DNA of 24,575 nucleotides from Mycetohabitans rhizoxinica HKI 454 (lineage in GTDB: Bacteria > Pseudomonadota > Gammaproteobacteria > Burkholderiales > Burkholderiaceae). The stretch covers positions 87,612 to 112,186 of the forward strand of contig NC_014723.1 of assembly GCF_000198775.1 (NCBI RefSeq). The letters are read 5' to 3'. Position 1 is the first letter of the stretch. The number at the start of each line of letters is the position of its first letter. Under the pieces are notes generated by a model. That model was not told the origin of the DNA. It saw nothing but the letters and a program-made list of their open reading frames with translations, and searched no databases. Shown piece after piece: positions 17,186-24,575 of this stretch. A program made the position numbers and the translations under genes.

Positions 17186-18121
17186 ATGCCGGTGACGTCT
17201 GTGTATCAGAAAGATAAACCGTTTGGTGCCCGGCTTAATCTCAGCCCGTTCGAATGTTTAAAGATTGAGAAACATTCTGGTGGTGCTGACGCCCTGGAGT
17301 TTATCTCAAATAAATACGATGCGCTTACTCAGGTACTGAGTCGGGCTGACATCCTGAAAATCGCCTGCCATGACTGCGCAGCCCATGCGCTGCAGGCGGT
17401 GCTCGACTATGAACAGGTATTCCGTCAGCGTGGTTTTGCTCGGGCCGATATTATAAAAATTACAGGGAATGGCGGTGGGGCCCAGGCGCTGAAGGCAGTC
17501 GTCGTACACGGGCCGACGCTTAACGAGTGCGGCTTCAGTCAAGCTGACATCGTGAGAATCGCGGACAATATCGGCGGGGCACAGGCGCTGAAGGCGGTGC
17601 TTGAGCACGGGCCGACGCTTAACGAGCGCGACTACAGTGGGGCTGACATCGTGAAGATTGCCGGCAACGGCGGCGGTGCTCGAGCGCTCAAGGCGGTTGT
17701 TATGCACGGGCCAACGCTTTGCGAGAGTGGCTACAGTGGAGCCGACATCGTGAAGATTGCCAGCAATGGCGGTGGTGCTCAGGCGCTGGAGGCGGTTGCC
17801 ATGCACGGGTCAACGCTTTGCGAGCGTGGCTACTGCCGGACCGATATTGCAAAGATTGCCGGTAATGGCGGCGGTGCCCAGGCGCTCAAGGCGATTGTCA
17901 TGCACGGGCCAACGCTTTGCGAGCGTGGCTACAGCCGGACCGATATTGTAAAGATTGCCGATAACAATGGCGGTGCCCAGGCGCTCAAAGCGGTGTTCGA
18001 ACATGGACCAGCGCTCACGCAAGCAGGACGTTCGAACGAGGATATTGTGAATATGGCTGCGCGCACAGGCGCGGCCGGCCAGATACGAAAGATGGCTGCA
18101 CAATTGTCGGGGCGGCAATAG
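17186..18121 (+). CDS. bat3: Bat3-type TALE-like protein with six repeats (311 aa)
   Basis: BAT/BTL proteins are relatives of Xanthomonas TAL effectors. Each 33-residue repeat contacts one base through residues 12 and 13. Order: N-terminal cap with two degenerate repeats (residues about 18-50 and 51-83, the latter [20 protein letters not shown]), six core repeats at 84-281 with position 12/13 pairs NG, NI, NG, NG, NG, NN, then the C-terminal cap [20 protein letters not shown] to residue 311. By the TALE code this reads T, A, T, T, T, G. No activation domain or classical nuclear signal is visible. Length and repeat number agree with what I recall of Bat3 of M. rhizoxinica. The ATG at 17186 ([11 protein letters not shown]) aligns with the bat2 start. 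It is preceded by a hrpII box and a leader frame. Six repeats are few for specific binding, so its role may differ from that of Bat2. Confidence 0.92.
   Translation: MPVTSVYQKDKPFGARLNLSPFECLKIEKHSGGADALEFISNKYDALTQVLSRADILKIACHDCAAHALQAVLDYEQVFRQRGFARADIIKITGNGGGAQALKAVVVHGPTLNECGFSQADIVRIADNIGGAQALKAVLEHGPTLNERDYSGADIVKIAGNGGGARALKAVVMHGPTLCESGYSGADIVKIASNGGGAQALEAVAMHGSTLCERGYCRTDIAKIAGNGGGAQALKAIVMHGPTLCERGYSRTDIVKIADNNGGAQALKAVFEHGPALTQAGRSNEDIVNMAARTGAAGQIRKMAAQLSGRQ
17435..18028 (+). repeat. Six 99-bp TALE-like repeats of bat3
   Basis: Six in-frame units of exactly 99 bases encode residues 84-281. Units three to six share the unusual first residue Y (YSG, YSG, YCR, YSR) and the linker MHGPTLCE..G, showing that they arose from each other by recent duplication. 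Confidence 0.9.
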
Positions 18122-18500
18122 GTGCAGCGCTCAGCCAACATTGAAGGCACGCGACAATCCGATATGCGGTCACAGCGCCGCGATCACAGCATGGTTACCG
18201 GTCGTCACCTGATAACCTACCGAGGCGGGCGGGCCGCATTAGCGACCCGATGCGGCAGTAGGCATCCTACCATTTCCTAGATCGGCGAACCTCAGCGAGG
18301 CAGTAGGAAGGCACCAAGGTCAACCACTTTTCGTTTCTCAGGTCGGTCCTTCCGATTTGACAAAGCGAGACGCTCGAAGCGGCTAAGCGTGCCCACGTCG
18401 TCAAGACTTCGAGCCAGCCATTGGTTGGTTGCGGCTCAAATAACTTGCCCCTCTTCGCCATGTTGAGCGCTCACGCTCATTGTCGGGTAGTCCGCTTTGC
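18122..18500. other. Region between bat3 and the bat2 promoter
   Basis: Bases 18122-18364 equal the 3' flank of the bat3 pseudogene. After 18364 the sequence (gcggctcaaataact...gcccctcttcgccatgttgagcgc) matches 22160-22200 upstream of the fourth bat locus. On the minus strand both contain a short frame starting MAKRG; it is open for 64 codons here but for only 15 in the other copy. No gene is called. Confidence 0.45.
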
Positions 18501-18524
18501 TTCGCTCAGTAGGTGAAGCGTTCG
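18501..18524 (+). promoter_or_regulatory. hrpII (HrpB) box upstream of bat2
   Basis: TTCG at 18501-18504, sixteen bases (ctcagtaggtgaagcg), TTCG at 18521-18524. It lies 215 bases before the bat2 ATG. The inner sixteen bases differ widely from those of the bat3 box while the two half-sites and their spacing are kept, as expected for a functional binding site. Confidence 0.75.
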
Positions 18525-18739
18525 CTGTCGAGCGCAACGCGTTTGCCCTGCCATTCAAAGTACGTGTCTGTCAATGGCACGGAGTGCTTGAAATGGATAG
18601 GTGGCCAGGTGTTTGGGCTCAGCTTACCAGCCATACCCAATCTTTTGTCGATCTTGATGCGGACGAGGTCACGCAAACCAGTGCGCGCTCGCTCGTGCGA
18701 GAGGGCCGGTGTGCCGATAGTTCGGCATCGGTTTGACCC

Positions 18740-21733
18740 ATGCCGGCGACGTCTATGCATCAAGAAGACAAGCAATCGGCTAACGGGCTTAACCTCAGCC
18801 CACTCGAACGCATAAAGATTGAGAAACATTATGGTGGTGGTGCCACCCTGGCGTTTATCTCAAATCAGCACGATGAGCTCGCTCAAGTACTGAGTCGGGC
18901 TGATATTTTAAAAATTGCAAGCTATGACTGCGCAGCCCAGGCGTTGCAAGCGGTGCTCGACTGTGGGCCGATGCTTGGCAAGCGCGGCTTCAGCCGAGCG
19001 GATATCGTCAGAATCGCGGGCAATGGCGGTGGGGCACAGGCGCTGTATTCGGTGCTTGACGTTGAGCCGACGCTAGGCAAACGTGGTTTCAGCCAGGTTG
19101 ATGTCGTTAAAATTGCGGGCGGTGGCGCGCAGGCACTGCATACAGTGCTTGAAATTGGCCCGACGCTTGGCGAACGTGGTTTCAGCCGGGGCGATATCGT
19201 CACGATTGCGGGCAATAACGGCGGGGCGCAGGCGTTGCAGGCGGTGCTTGAGCTTGAGCCGACGCTTCGCGAACGCGGCTTCAACCAAGCCGACATCGTT
19301 AAAATCGCGGGCAATGGCGGTGGAGCGCAGGCGCTGCAGGCGGTGCTTGACGTTGAGCCGGCGCTTGGCAAACGTGGTTTCAGCCGGGTTGATATCGCTA
19401 AAATCGCGGGCGGTGGGGCGCAGGCACTGCAGGCGGTGCTTGGACTTGAGCCGACGCTTCGCAAGCGTGGCTTCCACCCGACCGATATTATCAAAATTGC
19501 AGGCAATAACGGTGGGGCGCAGGCACTGCAGGCGGTGCTTGACCTTGAGCTAATGCTTCGCGAGCGCGGCTTCAGCCAGGCCGATATCGTGAAAATGGCG
19601 AGCAATATTGGCGGGGCGCAGGCACTGCAGGCGGTGCTTAACCTTGAGCCAGCGCTTTGCGAGCGCGGTTTCAGCCAGCCCGATATCGTGAAAATGGCGG
19701 GCAATAGTGGGGGGGCGCAGGCACTGCAGGCAGTGCTTGACCTTGAGTTGGCGTTTCGCGAGCGCGGCTTCAGCCAGGCCGATATCGTGAAAATGGCGAG
19801 CAATATTGGCGGAGCGCAGGCACTGCAGGCGGTGCTTGAGCTTGAGCCAGCGCTTCACGAGCGCGGCTTCAGCCAAGCCAATATTGTCAAAATGGCCGGC
19901 AATAGTGGTGGGGCGCAGGCACTGCAGGCGGTGCTTGACCTTGAGCTAGTGTTTCGCGAGCGCGGTTTCAGCCAACCCGAGATTGTCGAAATGGCGGGCA
20001 ATATCGGCGGGGCGCAGGCACTGCATACGGTGCTTGACCTTGAGCTGGCGTTTCGCGAGCGGGGCGTCCGTCAGGCTGACATCGTCAAGATTGTAGGCAA
20101 TAATGGTGGGGCGCAGGCACTGCAGGCAGTGTTTGAACTTGAGCCGACGCTTCGCGAGCGCGGCTTCAACCAAGCCACCATCGTGAAAATAGCGGCCAAT
20201 GGCGGTGGGGCGCAGGCGCTGTATTCGGTGCTTGACGTTGAGCCGACGCTTGACAAACGTGGTTTCAGTCGGGTTGATATCGTAAAAATCGCGGGCGGTG
20301 GCGCGCAGGCACTGCATACGGCGTTTGAACTTGAGCCGACGCTTCGTAAGCGCGGCTTCAATCCGACCGATATTGTCAAGATTGCAGGCAATAAGGGGGG
20401 AGCGCAGGCACTGCAGGCGGTGCTTGAGCTTGAACCAGCGCTTCGCGAGCGCGGCTTCAACCAAGCCACCATCGTGAAAATGGCGGGCAATGCCGGTGGG
20501 GCGCAGGCGTTATATTCGGTGCTTGACGTTGAGCCAGCGCTTCGCGAGCGCGGTTTCAGCCAACCCGAGATTGTCAAAATCGCAGGCAATATCGGCGGGG
20601 CGCAGGCACTGCATACGGTGCTTGAACTTGAGCCGACGCTTCACAAGCGCGGCTTCAATCCGACCGATATTGTCAAGATTGCAGGCAATAGTGGTGGCGC
20701 GCAGGCACTACAGGCGGTGCTTGAGCTTGAGCCAGCGTTTCGCGAGCGAGGCTTCGGCCAGCCCGATATCGTGAAAATGGCGAGCAATATCGGCGGGGCG
20801 CAGGCACTGCAGGCGGTGCTTGAGCTTGAGCCAGCGCTTCGCGAGCGCGGTTTCAGCCAACCCGATATTGTCGAAATGGCGGGCAATATCGGCGGGGCGC
20901 AGGCACTGCAGGCGGTGCTTGAGCTTGAGCCAGCGTTTCGTGAGCGCGGCTTCAGCCAATCCGATATTGTCAAAATCGCAGGTAATATCGGCGGGGCACA
21001 GGCACTGCAGGCGGTGCTTGAGCTTGAGCCAACGCTTCGCGAGAGTGACTTCCGTCAGGCGGACATTGTCAACATTGCGGGCAACGATGGCAGTACCCAG
21101 GCGCTGAAGGCAGTGATCGAGCATGGGCCGAGACTGCGACAGCGCGGCTTCAATCGAGCGAGTATCGTCAAAATCGCGGGCAATAGCGGTGGGGCGCAAG
21201 CACTACAAGCGGTGCTCAAGCATGGGCCAACACTGGACGAGCGCGGCTTCAATCTGACCAATATTGTCAAAATCGCGGGCAATGGCGGCGGCGCCCAGGC
21301 GCTGAAAGCAGTGATCGAGCATGGGCCAACACTGCAACAGCGCGGCTTCAATCTAACCGATATCGTCGAAATGGCAGGCAAAGGCGGCGGCGCCCAGGCG
21401 CTGAAGGCAGTGCTCGAGCATGGGCCAACACTGCGACAGCGCGGCTTCAATCTGATCGATATCGTCGAAATGGCGAGCAATACTGGTGGAGCTCAGGCGC
21501 TGAAGACGGTGCTTGAGCATGGGCCGACGCTGCGGCAACGCGACTTGAGTCTAATCGATATCGTGGAGATTGCGAGCAATGGCGGCGCTCAGGCGTTGAA
21601 AGCGGTGCTCAAATATGGGCCGGTGCTCATGCAGGCAGGACGCTCCAACGAGGAGATCGTACATGTGGCCGCGCGCCGAGGAGGAGCCGGTCGAATACGA
21701 AAGATGGTCGCACTCTTGCTGGAGCGGCAATAG
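18740..21733 (+). CDS. bat2: Bat2-type TALE-like DNA-binding protein with about 27 repeats (997 aa)
   Basis: N-terminal cap with degenerate repeats (residues about 18-50 and 51-83, [20 protein letters not shown]), core repeats 1-27 at 84-967, C-terminal cap [20 protein letters not shown] to 997. Position 12/13 residues in order: NG, none, NN, NG, none, NN, NI, NS, NI, NS, NI, NN, NG, none, NK, NA, NI, NS, NI, NI, NI, ND, NS, NG, KG, NT, N*. 'None' marks 31-residue repeats where both residues are missing; the last repeat lacks residue 13. NG reads T, NN and NK read G, NI reads A and ND reads C in characterised BATs; HD does not occur. There is no activation domain, so binding itself may act on host or bacterial DNA. 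The ATG follows the leader-frame stop by three bases (TGAcccATG), implying coupled translation. Length and termini fit Bat2 of M. rhizoxinica as I recall it. Confidence 0.95.
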   Translation: MPATSMHQEDKQSANGLNLSPLERIKIEKHYGGGATLAFISNQHDELAQVLSRADILKIASYDCAAQALQAVLDCGPMLGKRGFSRADIVRIAGNGGGAQALYSVLDVEPTLGKRGFSQVDVVKIAGGGAQALHTVLEIGPTLGERGFSRGDIVTIAGNNGGAQALQAVLELEPTLRERGFNQADIVKIAGNGGGAQALQAVLDVEPALGKRGFSRVDIAKIAGGGAQALQAVLGLEPTLRKRGFHPTDIIKIAGNNGGAQALQAVLDLELMLRERGFSQADIVKMASNIGGAQALQAVLNLEPALCERGFSQPDIVKMAGNSGGAQALQAVLDLELAFRERGFSQADIVKMASNIGGAQALQAVLELEPALHERGFSQANIVKMAGNSGGAQALQAVLDLELVFRERGFSQPEIVEMAGNIGGAQALHTVLDLELAFRERGVRQADIVKIVGNNGGAQALQAVFELEPTLRERGFNQATIVKIAANGGGAQALYSVLDVEPTLDKRGFSRVDIVKIAGGGAQALHTAFELEPTLRKRGFNPTDIVKIAGNKGGAQALQAVLELEPALRERGFNQATIVKMAGNAGGAQALYSVLDVEPALRERGFSQPEIVKIAGNIGGAQALHTVLELEPTLHKRGFNPTDIVKIAGNSGGAQALQAVLELEPAFRERGFGQPDIVKMASNIGGAQALQAVLELEPALRERGFSQPDIVEMAGNIGGAQALQAVLELEPAFRERGFSQSDIVKIAGNIGGAQALQAVLELEPTLRESDFRQADIVNIAGNDGSTQALKAVIEHGPRLRQRGFNRASIVKIAGNSGGAQALQAVLKHGPTLDERGFNLTNIVKIAGNGGGAQALKAVIEHGPTLQQRGFNLTDIVEMAGKGGGAQALKAVLEHGPTLRQRGFNLIDIVEMASNTGGAQALKTVLEHGPTLRQRDLSLIDIVEIASNGGAQALKAVLKYGPVLMQAGRSNEEIVHVAARRGGAGRIRKMVALLLERQ
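18989..21640 (+). repeat. TALE-like repeat array of bat2
   Basis: Twenty-seven tandem in-frame units: twenty-three of 99 bases, three of 93 bases (repeats 2, 5 and 14) and a final one of 96 bases. Repeats 22-27 use the C-terminal-type linker ([10 protein letters not shown] and variants) shared with Bat3, whereas repeats 1-21 mostly use LELEP or DVEP linkers, so the array is composed of at least two classes. Confidence 0.92.
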
Positions 21734-22234
21734 AGGCAGCGGTTACCAGCATTGATGTGTGTGAATCGCACACTTAACGTAAGCTCGGCGCTGCATGCGT
21801 CGTGTGTTGACGTACATACCGACGCGCTTGCCATGCATCGGCAGGTCCTTGACAAGCTATTCGCAGCGTCCGAAGCCGACAAATCGGTTCGAGTTGCAGT
21901 TTGGGCAGTGTGTAGGCGATTGCCTCACCTCGACGCAGAGGTGGTAGTCGTGCTCGACTGTCAGAAACGGTGTAGTCGGGCAGGTTCAAAATGTTCGCGG
22001 GTACTCTCTTCTTCAAGATGGGGAGGTGTCGGAAATTTCGTGTGCTGAGGTCGGTTAAAAATCTCAGCTGATGGCGGCGGTGAATCGCTCGCCGAACAGA
22101 ATGGCGAACTGATTGTCGAATACGGCCCACACGCCATCCAACGGCCTAAACACTCGGCGGTTGTGGCTCAGATAACGCGCCCCTCTTCGCCATGTTGAGC
22201 GCCATCACGCTCATGGTCGGGTCGTTCGCTCTGC
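21734..22234. other. Region between bat2 and the fourth bat locus
   Basis: No convincing gene. A small inverted repeat (gtgtg...cacac, 21758-21774) follows bat2 but lacks a T-run. The minus strand at about 22060-22145 reads LDGVWAVFDNQFAILFGERF followed by TAAIS and a stop, which may be the end of a lost gene I could not identify. Bases 22160-22234 match the upstream region of bat2. Confidence 0.4.
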
Positions 22235-22258
22235 TTCGCCCAGTAGGCGAAGCGTTCG
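22235..22258 (+). promoter_or_regulatory. hrpII (HrpB) box upstream of the fourth, broken bat gene
   Basis: TTCG at 22235-22238, sixteen bases, TTCG at 22255-22258. Same placement as at bat2. A further TTCG at 22225 is not correctly spaced. Confidence 0.65.
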
Positions 22259-22464
22259 CTGTCGAGCGTAACGCATTTCACCTGTCATTCAAAGTACATG
22301 TCTGTCAATGGCACGGAGTGCTTGAAATGGATAGGTGGCCAAGTGATCGGGCTCGGCTTACCAGCCGTACTCAATCTTTTGCCGCGGACAATGTCACGCA
22401 AACCAGTGCGCGCTCGCTCGTGCGGGAGGGCCGGTGTGCGGATGACTCAGCACCGTGGTGACCC

Positions 22465-22966
22465 ATGTCGAAGACGCTTGTGCATCAAGAAGATAAACAA
22501 TTGGCTAACTGGCTTAATCTCAGCCCGCTCGAACGCTAAAAGATTGAGAAACAATATGGTGGTGCTACCACTTTGGAGTTTATCTCAAATAAGCAGAATG
22601 AACTCGCTCAAATACTGAGCCGGGCTGGCGATCCTAGCAATCGCAAGCTATGACTGCGCAGTCCACGCGTTGCAAGCTGTGCTCGACTGTGGGCCGATGC
22701 TAAGCAAGCGCGGTTTCAGCCAAGCCGACATCGTGAAAATCGCGTGCAACGGTGGAGCGCAGGCGCTGTATTCAGTGCTTGACGTTGAGCCGACGCTTCG
22801 CGAGCGCGGTTTCAGCCGAGTCGATATCGTTAAAATTGCGGGCAATAACGGTGGGGCATAGGCACTGCATACGGTGCTTGACCTCGGGCCGACGCTTAAC
22901 GAGCGCGGCTACATTCGAGCCGATATTGTGAAGATTGCCGGTAATGGCGGCGGTGCTCAAGCGCTC
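22465..22966 (+). pseudogene. Fourth bat gene, truncated and disabled
   Basis: Starts MSKTLVHQEDKQLANWLNLS, clearly the BAT N-terminus, three bases after a leader-frame stop as in bat2. It is disabled four ways: a TAA after SPLER (22537-22539); an extra base in the degenerate repeat 0 near 22628; a TAG in place of CAG at about 22858-22860 in repeat 2; and loss of everything after the first half of repeat 3, where a mobile element begins at 22967. The readable position 12/13 residues are N* (repeat 1), NN (repeat 2) and NG (repeat 3). BAT sequence does not resume beyond the element, so insertion was accompanied or followed by deletion. Confidence 0.88.
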
Positions 22967-23265
22967 TGTCAGCAGCACGTTGAAAATGGCTCTTCCACAC
23001 TTTGTGTGAACCGGCAGGCCAGCGGCATGCCTGAAATGTGGCGATTAGCGGCAGGTCTCGGCCACGACTATGACGCAGCACTGCTGTCCCCTCTACAGTA
23101 ACGTTATCGTCGAAGGCTATGTCAATCGGCTCAAGTTTCTCAAGCGACAAATGTATGGCCGCGCCGGCTCTTAGCTGCTTTGTACTCGCGTGTTGAATCG
23201 ATGCTGACCCGCGGCACAAACTTCACACAAAGTGCGGAAGAGCCATTTTCAACGTGCTGCTGACA
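22967..23265 (+). mobile_element. 299-bp ISL3-like remnant with 44-bp terminal inverted repeats
   Basis: The first 44 bases (starting tgtcagcagcacgttgaaaa) are an inverted copy of the last 44, with a single mismatch. The inner part of each end, GGCTCTTCC...CTTTGTGTGAA, looks like the tip of ISL3-family elements. Inside, in plus frame at about 23088-23174, is [20 protein letters not shown] followed by QMYGRAGS, which is the C-terminal signature of ISL3-family transposases (S-N-x-x-V-E-G-x-x-N-R-x-K-x-x-K-R-Q-M-Y-G-R). Most of the transposase is gone, so the element is non-autonomous. No clear target duplication is visible. Confidence 0.75.
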
Positions 23266-23428
23266 GGGCGACCTTCAGTAGGTTTTCAAATGCTTATTTT
23301 TCGCGCTGCATCATCTACTCGGGGCGCATCGCTTTTGCACCGTAAGAGCCAGCTTGTGCTGGCAATGATCTTGGCTCACCCTTTACGAAAGGTACAGCGC
23401 CCCTTTTCACTGCCGGCATAAAAGATCG
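23266..23428. other. Gap between the element and the toxin gene
   Basis: No gene was recognised. The sequence lies downstream of the minus-strand toxin gene and should include its transcription end; I see no strong hairpin with a T-run. Confidence 0.3.
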
Positions 23429-23791
23429 CTACGCGTCGCGCATGAACGATGACATATGGCGTGGCAAGTCCATCGCCTCATGCAGGATACGCAATACGTC
23501 GATGACGTGGCGATGCTGTTGCGCAACCTGAAACATGACGAAATGACGGCCTGTGCGGCCGTTGCGGGCTACGTGAAGCGTCAAGATGCCGGCGGCGATG
23601 TCATCTCGGGCTTGAACGCCGCAAAGCGTTGGACCTGCCATCAACTCCTGTACGGCCGCCGATAGTGTGTCAGCATCAATGCGTGCCTGCCGCTTACCGA
23701 ACTGCAGGGCGCTCCAGCCGATGATGCATCGAAAATCATCCCGGGCGGTATTCGTGACGCGGACGGCCCAAATCGTTGCACCTGCTTTCAC
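23429..23791 (-). CDS. parE: ParE/RelE-family toxin (120 aa)
   Basis: Second gene of a type II toxin-antitoxin pair. The C-terminal half, ILTLHVARNGRTGRHFVMFQ then HRHVIDVLRILHEAMDLPRH, is the typical ParE/RelE ending, in which RILHxxMDhPRH is the most recognisable stretch. ParE members inhibit gyrase and RelE members cleave mRNA; which applies cannot be read from sequence. The start is a GTG whose last two bases lie in the antitoxin stop codon (GTGA, four-base overlap), indicating coupled translation. The length is slightly longer than the usual 95-105 residues, with additional N-terminal residues (MKAGATIWAVRVTNTARDDF). It probably stabilises the replicon or region. Confidence 0.82.
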   Translation of the reverse strand: MKAGATIWAVRVTNTARDDFRCIIGWSALQFGKRQARIDADTLSAAVQELMAGPTLCGVQARDDIAAGILTLHVARNGRTGRHFVMFQVAQQHRHVIDVLRILHEAMDLPRHMSSFMRDA

Positions 23792-24090
23792 TGAGTGTCT
23801 CGGGATTCGGGCCCTGAGGCGAACGCGTCTTCTGCCAGGCTTGCGAAGTGGCCACGCAAGGCCTCGGCTGACGCGAACGTACGAATTCTTTCCATCTCCA
23901 CATCGGCGATGCCAATTCGGGCCGCTTCGCGCAGTGCCTCAATCTTAGCTTGAGTTTGGGCTTGTTCACGCTCAATCAATCGAAGTCCTTCACGCAGCAC
24001 TTCACTGGCATTTTGGTAATAGCCCGACTTAACAAGGCGATCCACTAAGGCAGCCTGACGATCGGTCAATACAACGTTGCGTGTGGGCAT
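23788..24090 (-). CDS. parD: ParD-family antitoxin (100 aa)
   Basis: The N-terminus MPTRNVVLTDRQAALVDRLV followed by KSGYYQNASEVLREGLRLIE is the ribbon-helix-helix DNA-binding domain of ParD/CopG antitoxins. The acidic helical C-terminus should wrap the toxin. I chose the ATG at 24090 because AAGGACG lies at a proper distance upstream, although the frame is open to 24141. Such antitoxins repress their own operon, and CATAATATG (minus strand, about 24118-24126) may be the -10 region. The order antitoxin then toxin with overlap is standard. Confidence 0.85.
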   Translation of the reverse strand: MPTRNVVLTDRQAALVDRLVKSGYYQNASEVLREGLRLIEREQAQTQAKIEALREAARIGIADVEMERIRTFASAEALRGHFASLAEDAFASGPESRDTQ

Positions 24091-24575
24091 AGCAATCGTC
24101 CTTGTAAGTTTGACTGACATATTATGCCAGGTGCCGGCCAATGGCAGCGCTCAACAAAGTACACGTTTAGGCACTGCGACAATCGCTCGCCGACGCGCCG
24201 CTTCTCGAATGCAGCATCGCTAGCGGCATAGAGCAGCTGCATCGTCCGCGTCAGCGCCTCAAACTACAGACGCATTGGCGGTCTCCTCCATGCCGGGAGG
24301 GTACGGCGATGCATTCGGTCATGTACCCCGTCCAGTACTGTCCAGACGCGCTGTCGTGCTGTGCATCGAGCCTCGCTACGCGAGCCTCGACCCTACGGGC
24401 GCTCATCGCTCACCCCTACGGCCCAGCGTTCAGCTTCGGGCCTGCGCGCTTCGCTTGCATGCGCTCGGCACAAAGACACGGCCGTTGCCTGTCCAGCCGT
24501 CTGCCTTGACTTCATCACCTTGTCCGCGACTGTAACGCGCGGCCGGGTGTTGTCAAGGCGCGCAGGGCCGTGTCC
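24091..24575. other. Region upstream of the toxin-antitoxin pair, no gene recognised
   Basis: The promoter of the antitoxin should lie in the first 60 bases. On the minus strand around 24165-24265 an open piece contains MQLLYAASDAAFEKRRVGER, perhaps a fragment of a plasmid-type gene that I cannot identify. Around 24375-24400 gagcctcg occurs twice as a direct repeat. The rest is GC-rich with no recognisable gene, and the window ends there. Confidence 0.35.

Larger units (their letters stand above)
16880..18364 (+). repeat. Copy 2 of the bat3 block (intact)
   Basis: Partner of 9037-10014. It contains the hrpII box, leader, complete bat3 and 3' flank. The two copies bracket the AT-rich orphan gene and the three 533-aa genes in direct orientation. 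Confidence 0.85.

Noticed and set aside
18267..18461. Minus-strand frame MAKRGKLFEPQPTNGW..., with a related start near 22192
   Set aside because: The related copy stops after 15 codons and there is no clear ribosome-binding site or family match; likely a relic or chance frame.
18922..20589. Long minus-strand frames opposite bat2, up to 293 residues
   Set aside because: They are built of the reverse complement of the 99-bp repeats and read as monotonous Ser/Ala/Pro text; they are mirror images of the real gene.
18989..21640. Regular tandem repeats resembling a CRISPR array on first view
   Set aside because: The period is 99 bases with no spacers, everything is in frame, and the units are TALE-like protein repeats.
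22060..22145. Minus-strand peptide LDGVWAVFDNQFAILFGERF
   Set aside because: It looks like the end of some gene, but no start, no context and no family could be established.
24361..24480. GC-rich direct repeats (gagcctcg twice; cctacggg/cctacggc) as a possible origin or iteron set
   Set aside because: Only two short copies, no regular spacing, no replication gene and no AT-rich stretch nearby.

Overview
The window almost certainly comes from Mycetohabitans (formerly Burkholderia) rhizoxinica or a very close relative, an endofungal symbiont of Rhizopus. The evidence is two intact BAT/BTL genes (Burkholderia TALE-like proteins) built of 33-residue repeats with the core F-S-x-x-D-I-V-K-I-A-x-N-x-G-G-A-Q-A-L. 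From memory of the published family, the 997-residue protein with about 26-27 repeats fits Bat2 and the 311-residue protein with six repeats fits Bat3. No database search was possible. Most of the DNA is GC-rich, with one clearly AT-rich island at 10.0-10.7 kb.

Layout. 1-612: internally deleted transposase gene (minus strand). 714-2069: candidate F-box effector (minus). 2704-2945: C-terminal scrap of the 533-residue effector-like family found further on. 3000-3458: small phage-like relics. 3704-8981: an SOS mutagenesis cassette, LexA box - imuA - imuB - dnaE2. 9037-10014: a decayed copy of bat3 with its flanks. 10070-10720: AT-rich orphan gene. 10814-16434: three tandem paralogues, all on the minus strand and all exactly 533 codons plus stop. 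16880-18364: intact bat3 in the block of which 9037-10014 is a copy. 18740-21733: bat2. 22465-22966: a fourth, broken bat gene ending at a 299-bp ISL3-like element with 44-bp inverted ends. 23429-24090: a ParDE-type toxin-antitoxin pair (minus). 24091-24575: no recognisable gene.

The main finding is regulatory. All four bat loci, intact or broken, carry TTCG-N16-TTCG at the same relative place, about 200 bp before the bat start codon. This matches the hrpII (HrpB) box of Ralstonia/Burkholderia type III secretion regulons and supports the BATs as co-regulated type III effectors. Together with the F-box gene, the three 533-residue proteins and the AT-rich orphan, the segment looks like an effector island aimed at the fungal host and shaped by duplication, deletion and recombination.

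Other points of interest: Bat2 has three 31-residue repeats that lack both base-reading residues; these lie at the same place in a three-repeat module that was duplicated. A short leader reading frame is conserved before the bat genes. The 533-residue paralogues diverge in a mosaic way.
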